The notes under the pieces were generated by a model. The model saw nothing but the letters and a program-made list of their open reading frames with translations. It did no database searches and was not told the origin of the DNA. Positions 1-5,447 of a stretch of DNA of 7,439 nt are shown in pieces (positions within the stretch are counted from its first letter, which is position 1; each line of letters begins with the position of its first letter). Made by a program: the position numbers and the translations under genes. Source of the DNA: an uncultured Collinsella sp. (lineage in GTDB: Bacteria; Actinomycetota; Coriobacteriia; Coriobacteriales; Coriobacteriaceae); NCBI GenBank assembly GCA_958447915.1, contig CAUDCB010000092.1, positions 1 to 7,439 of the forward strand, given 5' to 3'.

Positions 1-52
1 ACGTTATAGGCTCGATTCCGCAGCTCGATAACGAGCCGGAGGTCCGTGCCCT

Positions 53-763
53 ATGAATATCCTAGCCATTGCCGATGTAGAGGAGCGCTGCCTGTGGGAA
101 TGTTTTCGCAAGGAGCGCTTTGAGGACGTTGACCTGATTCTATCCGCAGGCGACCTGGATCCGGACTATCTTGAGTTTTTGGTCACTGTCATCAACAAAC
201 CGCTTGTGTACGTTCGTGGCAACCACGACGACCGCTACGCGCGCCATGCACCGGGCGGGTGCATTTGTGTTGAGGACAGCGTATATGTGTACCGAGGTAT
301 TCGCATTGCGGGTCTGGGCGGTTCCATGCGCTACCGCGACGGCGCGAACATGTATACCGAGCGCGAGATGGCAAAACGCATGCGCAAGCTATCGCGAAAA
401 ATCGCACTGGTAGACGGATGCGATATTCTACTTACCCATGCACCCGTCGCAGGCATGGGCGACCTGGACGACCTGCCGCATCGAGGATTCGAGTGCTTTA
501 ATGCGGCTCTTGAGTCTTGGGGTCCCGACTATATGATTCACGGGCATGTGCACCAAAGCTACGGCCCCAACTTTCAACGCGAGCGCCAACGCCCATGCGG
601 AACGAAGATTGTCAACGCCTGCGGCTATACCAAGATCGAAATTGACGAGGCGCGCTACCCCACGCGCGGTTGGAAGGCCGCTTGGCTCAACTCACAAACC
701 ATGCGCCGCGAGCTCAAACGCCACGAAGCAATCGAGTCTTCAACCGCCAGAACCCCCTGGTAA
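53..763 (+). CDS. metallophosphoesterase, calcineurin-like fold, 236 aa
   Basis: This is probably a small cytoplasmic metal-dependent phosphoesterase; the substrate cannot be told from the sequence. The metal-site motifs occur in the family order: IADVE with Asp8, GD at residues 33-34, GNHD at 56-59, a His in LTHAP (residue 129), and HGHVH at 163-167. The first motif is normally D-x-H but reads D-V-E here, so one usual metal-ligand His is Glu; I believe some related families share this. There is no signal peptide or membrane segment. The ATG at 53 is supported by GGAGG at 38-42, ten bases upstream. The gene stands alone: the stop at 763 is followed nine bases later by a terminator-like hairpin repeat. 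The family call is firm; any more specific function is unknown. Confidence 0.88.
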   Translation: MNILAIADVEERCLWECFRKERFEDVDLILSAGDLDPDYLEFLVTVINKPLVYVRGNHDDRYARHAPGGCICVEDSVYVYRGIRIAGLGGSMRYRDGANMYTEREMAKRMRKLSRKIALVDGCDILLTHAPVAGMGDLDDLPHRGFECFNAALESWGPDYMIHGHVHQSYGPNFQRERQRPCGTKIVNACGYTKIEIDEARYPTRGWKAAWLNSQTMRRELKRHEAIESSTARTPW

Positions 764-771
764 CTGCCAAC

Positions 772-831
772 AACCACCACGAAGGGGATAGGCACCTTTA
801 TGGTGGTTTTGCTGACTCGTCCGACCTGTCC
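772..831 (+). repeat. hairpin repeat copy 1, probable terminator
   Basis: AACCACCA (772-779) pairs with TGGTGGTT (801-808), and AAGG (782-785) pairs with CCTT (795-798). The stem is followed by TTTT, as in a rho-independent terminator for the metallophosphoesterase gene. Positions 772-831 match 2788-2847 at 57 of 60 bases, including about 20 bases beyond the hairpin, so this is a dispersed repeat and not a chance stem-loop. A third, inverted copy lies at 4494-4532. Confidence 0.8.
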
Positions 832-874
832 ATCACGGTGCTTGTGTAATTAACGAGAACACTCATTGTTTTGT

Positions 875-904
875 AAGGACGGCGCTCACGTGCCGTCTTT
901 TTTT
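875..904 (+). terminator. intrinsic terminator between metallophosphoesterase and sigma factor
   Basis: GACGGCGC (878-885) pairs with GTGCCGTC (890-897), with one G-T wobble and a four-base loop. A run of seven T (898-904) follows. This is a textbook intrinsic terminator on the plus strand. It sits about 65 bases beyond the first hairpin repeat, with no recognisable gene between them, so it is either a second terminator for the upstream gene or the end of an unseen small transcript. Confidence 0.85.
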
Positions 905-995
905 GTCAACTTATGCAGTCTCGACCGTGTTGTATGTAGAGGGACCTCGCGAGACGCCTTCCCTATATCCACCACGACCAATTGGAGGTGACACT

Positions 996-1556
996 ATGCC
1001 TGCACGCCGTAACCGCAATAGCACGCTCCGATGCGATGCCGATCAGATCGAGCGGGAAGCAAAGCGCTTGGTCGACACGTATTCCGACCTCATCCTTCGA
1101 TTGTGCTATTCGGCCCTTGGATCCGCTGACGACGCTCAAGACATCTGCCAGGACACGCTGATCAAGATTCTCCAACGCACTCAACCGTTCGACTCGCTCG
1201 AACACGAACGTGCTTGGGTGATCCGAGTCGCACTGAACGCATGTCGCGATATCGGCCGTACGCACGCGAATCACCCGGTTGTCGACCTCGATTCGCTCCC
1301 CGATTTCTGCGCACCCGTAACACATACCGAGCAAGAATTCGCGCAACGCGACTGCGCCATTCTTTCCGCTGTCACGGCCCTGCCTCAAGCACAGCGCATC
1401 GCCATCTTTTTGCACTACTACGCAGGCATGAGCATCAGGGAAATCGCAGACGCCGTTCACGCGACGCCAGCTGCAACCGCCCAGCACCTTAGCCGCGGAC
1501 GTGCGTCACTTCGGCTTTCCTTGAAAGGAGACCACAATGACTACGAATTCGAATGA
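996..1556 (+). CDS. ECF-like sigma-70 family RNA polymerase sigma factor, 186 aa
   Basis: This is an alternative sigma factor that would direct RNA polymerase to a specific set of promoters. Region 2 spans about residues 25-90, with DDAQDICQDTLIKIL and AWVIRVALNACRD typical of sigma region 2. Region 4 spans about 122-175, with LPQAQRIAIFLHYYAGMS followed by a helix-turn-helix (IREIADAVHATPAATAQHLSRG). The length fits a two-domain ECF or sigma-V-like factor. The ATG at 996 is chosen because GGAGG lies at 984-988, seven bases upstream; the frame is open back to a TTG at 903, but that lies in the T-tract of the preceding terminator. The last 20 bases overlap the start of the DUF4179 gene, implying translational coupling. 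Target genes are unknown, and I see no convincing promoter in 905-990. Confidence 0.9.
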   Translation: MPARRNRNSTLRCDADQIEREAKRLVDTYSDLILRLCYSALGSADDAQDICQDTLIKILQRTQPFDSLEHERAWVIRVALNACRDIGRTHANHPVVDLDSLPDFCAPVTHTEQEFAQRDCAILSAVTALPQAQRIAIFLHYYAGMSIREIADAVHATPAATAQHLSRGRASLRLSLKGDHNDYEFE

Positions 1557-2667
1557 CTATCGCCACGCCCTGGAGCACATTTCGTTTACCGATAATGCGA
1601 AGCAGCACATGGCAAACTCGATTGCTCAGTCCGTCGCCTCAAGCGATGCGGCGACCGCTCAAAGCAACTTTAATGGCACGCGACGCAAGCCGCGCATCGC
1701 CCGCCATCCCGTAAGAACAGTCGCTCGCATTGCCGCTGTAACGGCAGTCCTCGCTATCGTCATTGGAGGCGCTGGCACGGCTATGGCAACAGGCGTCCTG
1801 CCGCTTCCTTCTGACATGCTTTCCGACATCTTTGACGGACCTGCTTCTCAAACCGAGATCATCGACCGTATTGGCCGGCCCGTCGGTGCTAGCTGCTCCA
1901 ACAACGGAGTCACCGTGACCGCCGACGCCATCATGGGCGACAAGGATATGGTTACCATCGCCTATACGCTTACGTTCGACGATCCCGCTGCCCTGAAAAA
2001 GCTTTCCGAGCCGGGCGAGAACGGAACTATCGCCGGAAGTGTCGATGGAAACGTATACGTTGATGGCGAGCATGGCGGCCAAGGCCAATCATGGCTCATT
2101 GACAAGAACCCCAATGACTCCAGCATTCAATACTTTGCACAGTTCAGCGTTGAATCACCCGGCCTTATGGGCAGGACCGTCCGCACGCATATCAACTCTC
2201 TCGTTGTGCCACGTGCTGGCAAAGAGCTTCCCGAGTATAAGAAAATACTTACGGGCCCATGGGATCTTAAGTTCCAGCTGAATTACGAAGATACATCCGT
2301 TACGATTCCCGCGCCCAAATCGGTCAACTTTAACGGCACCAAGGCGACGATTCAAGAGGCCACCGTATCCTGCGTTGGCGTTTCAGTCCGCTACAACATA
2401 GATCGTTCCATCGAACACGACAACAACAGCGGCAAGATGTCTCAAAACATGGAGGAGTCTATGGATGCCGTTGGCAACATACCCCTCATCGTGACGTTCA
2501 AAGACGGTCATGTTGAGGACGCAACCAGCCACAGCGGCTATTTCGCAAATAAACTGGATAACGGCACCACTGATGTCCACAAGACCTGGCCGTTCTCGCA
2601 AGTTTGTGACACAGACAAGATTGCAAGCGTACAAATTGGCGATACGGTCATTCCCATGAATTCGTAA
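1537..2667 (+). CDS. DUF4179-type membrane protein, probable anti-sigma factor, 376 aa
   Basis: This is probably the partner that holds the adjacent sigma factor inactive. The N-terminal part (residues 1-60) is hydrophilic and would be cytoplasmic; its opening, DYRHALEHISFTDNAKQHMA, resembles sigma-binding segments of such proteins. A single membrane helix lies at about 62-84 (TVARIAAVTAVLAIVIGGAG). The remaining ~290 residues would be outside the cell and include NGVTVTADAIMGDKDMVTIA, typical of DUF4179, and a C-terminal IGDTVIP motif. The start at 1537 has AAGGAG six bases upstream and lies inside the sigma gene. There is no zinc-binding HxxxCxxC motif, so it is not a ZAS-type anti-sigma factor. 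The DUF4179 call is from memory of the family; the anti-sigma role is inferred from the pairing and topology. Confidence 0.8.
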   Translation: MTTNSNDYRHALEHISFTDNAKQHMANSIAQSVASSDAATAQSNFNGTRRKPRIARHPVRTVARIAAVTAVLAIVIGGAGTAMATGVLPLPSDMLSDIFDGPASQTEIIDRIGRPVGASCSNNGVTVTADAIMGDKDMVTIAYTLTFDDPAALKKLSEPGENGTIAGSVDGNVYVDGEHGGQGQSWLIDKNPNDSSIQYFAQFSVESPGLMGRTVRTHINSLVVPRAGKELPEYKKILTGPWDLKFQLNYEDTSVTIPAPKSVNFNGTKATIQEATVSCVGVSVRYNIDRSIEHDNNSGKMSQNMEESMDAVGNIPLIVTFKDGHVEDATSHSGYFANKLDNGTTDVHKTWPFSQVCDTDKIASVQIGDTVIPMNS

Positions 2668-2785
2668 CGCTACGCGGCTCGTATATGCACCCGGTTCCGC
2701 ACTTCGCGTCTAAAGATGCGCTGTCATCGAGCAGCGTGAGCGCAAGGCCGCCCGTATGGTCGGCTGGGAACACCTCGTTGCGCTA

Positions 2786-2847
2786 AAAACCACCACGAAG
2801 GGGACCGGCACCTTTGTGGTGGTTTTGCTGACTCGTCCGACCTGTCC
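2786..2847 (+). repeat. hairpin repeat copy 2, probable terminator of the sigma operon
   Basis: This is the best-preserved copy. AAAACCACCAC (2786-2796) pairs perfectly with GTGGTGGTTTT (2816-2826); the stem continues through one G-T pair and AAGG/CCTT, about 16 pairs in all. The stem ends in TTTT in the direction of the sigma operon, as a terminator would. The match with copy 1 covers 60 bases with three differences, two in the loop. The A-rich left arm would also give a T-run on the other strand, so it may work in both directions. Confidence 0.8.
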
Positions 2848-2851
2848 CAAC

Positions 2852-2918
2852 GGTTTGTCTCAATCTGTAACAGGTAGGGCCCAAATAATCGGTTAGCTGT
2901 TACAGATCGAGACAGACC
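2852..2918. repeat. long palindromic repeat, unit 1
   Basis: Arms of 21 bases (2852-2872 and 2898-2918) pair with one mismatch and one G-T pair around a 25-base loop. The core arm is TCTCAATCTGTAACA (2858-2872). The loop begins GGTAGG and ends TTAGC. It shares its arms, loop length and loop ends with unit 2, exactly 80 bases downstream. The function is unknown: it could be a repetitive extragenic palindrome, a terminator or a protein-binding site. Confidence 0.8.
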
Positions 2919-2936
2919 ACGGATGCTCAGCCGAAA

Positions 2937-2993
2937 ATCTCAATCTGTAACAGGTAGGAACGATTTTGCCCCTTAGATGTTACAGATTGAGAT
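2937..2993. repeat. long palindromic repeat, unit 2
   Basis: Sixteen-base arms (2937-2952 and 2978-2993) pair perfectly around a 25-base loop. The core TCTCAATCTGTAACA at 2938-2952 is identical to that of unit 1. The loop shares only its ends (GGTAGG and TTAG) with unit 1; the middle 14 bases match at only 4 positions. It begins 26 bases beyond the leuB stop. Read leftward the stem is followed by TTTTC, so it could serve as the leu operon terminator, though the T-run is weak. Confidence 0.8.
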
Positions 2994-3018
2994 ATTTGAC
3001 AGCTTGAATCGGCATCGC

Positions 3019-3658
3019 CTACAGCGCGGCGACGACCTTGTCGCCCATCGTCGTGGTGCCGAGGATCTTATCTGCCGGGGTGTTGACATCGGCGATGTCA
3101 CGGGTGCGCCAGCCCTCGTCGAGCACGCGCGCCACGGCGCTCTCGATCCACGCGGCTTGCTCGCCCATGTCGAGCGCGTAGGTCAGCAGCATCGCCACCG
3201 ACAAGATTTGAGCCAGCGGATTGGCCACGCCGAGCCCCGCGATGTCAGGAGCGCTGCCAGCGCTCGGCCCAAACAGCGATACGCCATCATCCAGCGAGGC
3301 AGAGGCAAGCATACCGAGCGATCCGGTAATCTGAGCCGCCTCATCGGACAGGATGTCGCCGAACATGTTCTCCGTCACCACGACGTCAAAGTCTGCCGGT
3401 CGACTGATGAGCTGCATGGCGGCGTTGTCGACGAGCAGGTCCTCAAGCTCCACGTCGGAGTACTCCTCGTCTTGCACGCGATGCACGATCTCGCGCCACA
3501 TGCGGCTCGTCTCCAGCACGTTGCGCTTATCAACGCTCGTCACCTTGCCGCGACGTTTGCGCGCCGCCTCAAATGCCTGGCGCGCAATGCGCTCAATCTC
3601 GTACTCGCGATACTCCATCACGTCGACCGCACGCTGACCGGCCGCACCCGCAGCGCCC
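3019..3658 (-). pseudogene. leuB: 3-isopropylmalate dehydrogenase remnant, C-terminal part only
   Basis: LeuB oxidises 3-isopropylmalate in the third step of leucine synthesis. Only the last ~205-210 residues of the usual ~360 remain. Recognisable parts in order are GQRAVDVMEYREYEIERIAR, FEAARKRRGKVTSVDKRNVL, LVDNAAMQL, TENMFGDILSDEAA with the metal-site Asp residues, GSAPDIAGLGVANPLAQIL, and the natural C-terminus ending VAAL at a TAG. The family sequence LYEPxGGSAPDIAG reads LFGPSAGSAPDIAG, so a usually conserved Glu is Gly. The N-terminal half, including much of the NAD-binding and substrate region, is absent. Just upstream the sequence switches, in another frame, to leuA. No start codon with a ribosome binding site exists, so this cannot give a working enzyme. 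The left part has drifted little, which suggests recent loss. The junction is placed to within about 20 bases. Confidence 0.9.
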
Positions 3659-4225
3659 GCGCAGGTCACGGATGCGGGCGCCAAAGTCCCACGGCATGTT
3701 GTAGCCCATCGTATCGGGGATGTTCACGACCGTGGCACCGGCCTTTACGGCCGCCTCGATAATGCGGACCAGAAACTCCTGATCGGAGCGGCCGGCATCC
3801 TCGGCATAAAACTCAACATCGTCAACGAACTTGCGAGCATGTTTGACGGCATGGATCGCTCACTCAATTGCCCTTTCCTCAGTCATATGGAGCTTGTCGC
3901 GCAGGTGACTGGTGCTCACACCCAGCCCTGTATGGATACGGGGCCTCTGGGCCGTTTTGAGCGCCTCTGCAGCCACTTCGATATCCCTGTCGACAGCGCG
4001 CGTCAGGCCGCATACCGTGCATCGGTCGCCCGCAATCTTGCCAATCTCCTGTACGGAGCGAAAGTCACCAGGACTCGAGATGGGAAAGCCCGCCTCGATA
4101 ACGTCCACGTTCATGCGCACCAGCTGGCGGGCGATGAAGAGCTTTTCCTCGGTATTCATGCTGGCGCCCGGCGACTGCTCACCGTCGCACAGGGCGGCGT
4201 CAAAGATTGTGATTTTGCGGCTTAT
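3659..4225 (-). pseudogene. leuA: 2-isopropylmalate synthase remnant, N-terminal third only
   Basis: LeuA joins 2-oxoisovalerate and acetyl-CoA in the committed step of leucine synthesis. About 188 of the usual 500-plus residues remain, from ISRKITIFDAALCDGEQSPG through MNTEEKLFIARQLVRMNVDV, EAGFPISSPGDFRSVQEIGK, VDDVEFYAEDAGRSDQEF and NIPDTMGYNMPWDFGARIRD. The frame then runs into leuB sequence. Four lesions are visible: ATA (4225-4223) where ATG is expected, five bases after an intact AGGAGG (4236-4231); DTTLRDGEQ of the family reads DAALCDGEQ, losing the catalytic Arg; an in-frame TGA at 3862-3860 where relatives have an amino acid, perhaps Arg; and loss of everything after GARIRDLR, including the HTHND metal-site motif. 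An internal ATG at 4159 exists but would skip the active-site motif. This is clearly a pseudogene. Confidence 0.92.
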
Positions 4226-4289
4226 ATGTTCCTCCTGATTGACCGTTTTATGACAGATGGCTTTCAGGAGAGAGAAGGCCTAGAGATAG

Positions 4290-4346
4290 AAAAATACCCG
4301 TGTCGCTCATCACGCCTGAAAGCGGCAGACGATAGCGCACCCGGGT
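4290..4346 (-). terminator. leu attenuator terminator
   Basis: Read leftward, ACCCGGGTGCGCT (4346-4334) pairs with AGCGACACGGGT (4307-4296) with a small internal irregularity. One A and then five T (4294-4290) follow. The hairpin lies between the leucine leader peptide and leuA, where an attenuator terminator belongs. Its 5' arm can pair instead with the end of the leader gene. Confidence 0.82.
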
Positions 4347-4389
4347 ACAACAAATCGTTATAGCGAGATTACAACCCTAGCGCGCTATC
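4331..4389 (-). promoter_or_regulatory. candidate antiterminator helix of the leu attenuator
   Basis: GATAGCGCGC (4389-4380, the last codons of the leader peptide) can pair with GTGCGCTATC (4340-4331) over ten bases with one G-U pair. The second strand overlaps the 5' arm of the terminator hairpin, so the two structures exclude each other. A ribosome stalled at the first Leu codons would leave 4389-4380 free and favour read-through; one reaching the stop codon would cover it and allow termination. The pairing is seen; the mechanism is inferred from known amino-acid attenuators. Confidence 0.6.
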
Positions 4390-4436
4390 CAATCTAGTAG
4401 CGCTAGGCCTAGGAGCTGTTGCGTGTTCTTAAACAT
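4377..4436 (-). CDS. leuL: leucine operon leader peptide, 19 aa
   Basis: This is a short regulatory peptide whose translation senses charged leucine tRNA. The encoded sequence is MFKNTQQLLGLALLDWIAR. Five of the seven residues 8-14 are leucine; their codons are CTC and then CTA four times, CTA being a rare leucine codon in GC-rich genomes. The start at 4436 has GGGAG at 4447-4443, six bases upstream, and the stop is TAG at 4379. It precedes an intrinsic terminator and then the leuA remnant, the classic attenuator order. It seems unharmed although the operon it controlled is destroyed. The name leuL follows enteric usage; sequence similarity between such peptides is not expected. Confidence 0.82.
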   Translation of the reverse strand: MFKNTQQLLGLALLDWIAR

Positions 4437-4461
4437 GTTGGGCTCCCTTCGGCCTCGGGTA

Positions 4462-4490
4462 GTACTACATCGCGCTAAAGTACAACACAA
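4462..4490 (-). promoter_or_regulatory. weak candidate promoter of the leu leader
   Basis: TTGTGT (4490-4485) and TAGTAC (4467-4462) are separated by 17 bases, which would start transcription near 4455, about 20 bases before the leader ATG. Each hexamer is only a partial match to the sigma-70 consensus. An alternative pair is TTGTGG/TACTTT with the same spacing, overlapping the hairpin repeat. Position and spacing are the main support. Confidence 0.3.
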
Positions 4491-4493
4491 GTA

Positions 4494-4532
4494 AAACCAC
4501 CACAAGGGTGCCTGTCCCCTTCGTGGTGGTTT
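4494..4532 (-). repeat. hairpin repeat copy 3, inverted
   Basis: AAACCACCAC (4494-4503) pairs with GTGGTGGTTT (4523-4532), with an inner AAGGG/CCCTT helix and one bulged base. Its reverse complement matches copies 1 and 2, including GAAGGGGA and GGCACC in the loop. Read leftward it ends in TTTT, so, like the others, it points away from the gene it follows (rplA). It separates the ribosomal cluster from the leu leader. Confidence 0.78.
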
Positions 4533-4550
4533 CGTTGACTCAAAAGCAAG

Positions 4551-4587
4551 AGACCCGGTCCTGCGCAGGGCAGAACCGGGTTTCTTT
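4551..4587 (-). terminator. rplA: terminator after rplA
   Basis: ACCCGGT (4553-4559) pairs with ACCGGGT (4575-4581), with CTGC/GCAG extending the stem inside. It starts about 40 bases after the rplA stop. Read leftward the tail is CTCTTGCTTTT, only partly T-rich; read rightward it is TTTCTTT. It could stop transcripts from both sides. Confidence 0.75.
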
Positions 4588-4622
4588 AGCAATGCTTGCT
4601 TTGCTCAGGCAGTAACTAGCAG

Positions 4623-5330
4623 TTACTCAGCCAGGAAGTCACGCTGGACAGCGGGATCGACCTTGACGCCAGGGCCCATGGTGGAAGACACGGAGATGGA
4701 CTTGACGTACTTGCCCTTAGCAGAAGAGGGCTTGACGCGCAGGATCTCGGTGTACAGGGCAGCGTAGTTCTCGACGAGCTGCTGCTCAGAGAAGGACTTC
4801 TTGCCCAGGGGAACGTGGCAGATGCCGTAGCGGTCAGCGCGATACTCAACGCGGCCGGCCTTGAGCTCGGAGACCATCTTGGCGACGTCCATGGTCACGG
4901 TGCCGAGCTTGGGGTTCGGCATAAGGCCACGGGGACCAAGGATCTTACCGATGCGGCCAACCTTGGCCATCATGTTCGGCGTAGCGATAGCGGCGTCGAA
5001 GTTGATCTCGCCCTTCTGGATCTGGGCGACGAGCTCGTCGGAACCGATGATGTCGGCGCCGGCGGCCTCGGCCTCGCGGGCCTTCTCGCCCTCGGCGAAG
5101 ACGGCAACACGAACGGTCTTGCCGGTGCCGTGGGGCAGGGAGATGGAACCACGGATGTTCTGGTCAGCCTTACGAGTATCGATGCCCAGACGGAAGTGGG
5201 CCTCGACGGTCTCGTCGAACTTGGCGGTGTCGAGCTCCTTGATGAGCTTGGCAGCCTGAAGGGGGGTGTAGAGCGTGGCGCGATCGATCTTCTCGGCAGC
5301 GGCGTTATAGCTCTTACCATGCTTAGCCAT
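4623..5330 (-). CDS. rplA: 50S ribosomal protein L1, 235 aa
   Basis: L1 binds 23S rRNA at the mobile L1 stalk near the tRNA exit site; in many bacteria it also represses its own operon by binding the mRNA. The protein has the usual length and the conserved HFRLGIDTRKADQNIRGSIS, LPHGTGKTVRVAVF and ILGPRGLMPNPKLGTVT segments. The ATG at 5330 (MAKHGKSY) is chosen because GGAGG at 5343-5339 is eight bases away; another in-frame ATG at 5336 is only two bases from it. It follows rplK after a 117-base spacer with several hairpins and is the last gene of the cluster. rplJ and rplL, which often follow, are not here. Confidence 0.97.
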   Translation of the reverse strand: MAKHGKSYNAAAEKIDRATLYTPLQAAKLIKELDTAKFDETVEAHFRLGIDTRKADQNIRGSISLPHGTGKTVRVAVFAEGEKAREAEAAGADIIGSDELVAQIQKGEINFDAAIATPNMMAKVGRIGKILGPRGLMPNPKLGTVTMDVAKMVSELKAGRVEYRADRYGICHVPLGKKSFSEQQLVENYAALYTEILRVKPSSAKGKYVKSISVSSTMGPGVKVDPAVQRDFLAE

Positions 5331-5447
5331 GTGCATTACCTCCTGTGGTTAAACGGGCGTGAGCCCTCCCACATCGTATCGTGTGCCCTATTGCACACAT
5401 TTAACGGGCGCCCAGGTCGGAGCACCCGTCGTTACCATAAGAAATCG
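5331..5447 (-). promoter_or_regulatory. structured spacer between rplK and rplA
   Basis: In the leftward transcript three hairpins follow one another. GCACCCGT/ACGGGCGC (arms 5422-5429 and 5404-5411 on the plus strand) has one pair that is a G-U wobble only in the leftward RNA. GTGTGC/GCACAC (5381-5386 and 5393-5398) is perfect. GGGC-TCAC-GCCC (5366-5355) lies just before the rplA ribosome binding site. None has a T-run, so they are not obvious terminators. They may control processing or L1 translation; this is inference. Confidence 0.45.

Larger units (their letters stand above)
2668..3018. other. gene-free region of 351 bases holding three hairpin repeats
   Basis: There is no credible gene here. 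Bases 2668-2784 show nothing I recognise. From 2786 the stretch holds hairpin repeat copy 2, then two palindromic units at 2852-2918 and 2937-2993. It separates the rightward sigma operon from the leftward leu remnant, so it is a convergent intergenic region where terminators are expected. Confidence 0.7.

Noticed and set aside
903..995. Extension of the sigma factor to a TTG at 903
   Set aside because: The TTG lies in the T-tract of the preceding terminator and has no ribosome binding site; the ATG at 996 has GGAGG seven bases upstream.
2678..2770. Short open leftward stretch reading NEVFPADHTGGLALTLLDD
   Set aside because: It has some protein-like composition, but no start, no ribosome binding site and no family that I recognise; it could be a gene relic or chance.
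2852..2993. Short CRISPR-like array
   Set aside because: There are only two units, each an inverted repeat with internal variation, rather than regular direct repeats with spacers, and no cas genes are nearby.
2977..3762. Open frame of 261 codons on the plus strand
   Set aside because: It is antisense to the leuB and leuA remnants, which match their families clearly.
3019..4225. Functional LeuA-LeuB fusion protein
   Set aside because: The two parts are in different frames, with a stop codon inside the leuA part and no start codon.
3839..4363. Open frame of 174 codons on the plus strand
   Set aside because: It is antisense to the leuA remnant and the attenuator; no recognisable domain.
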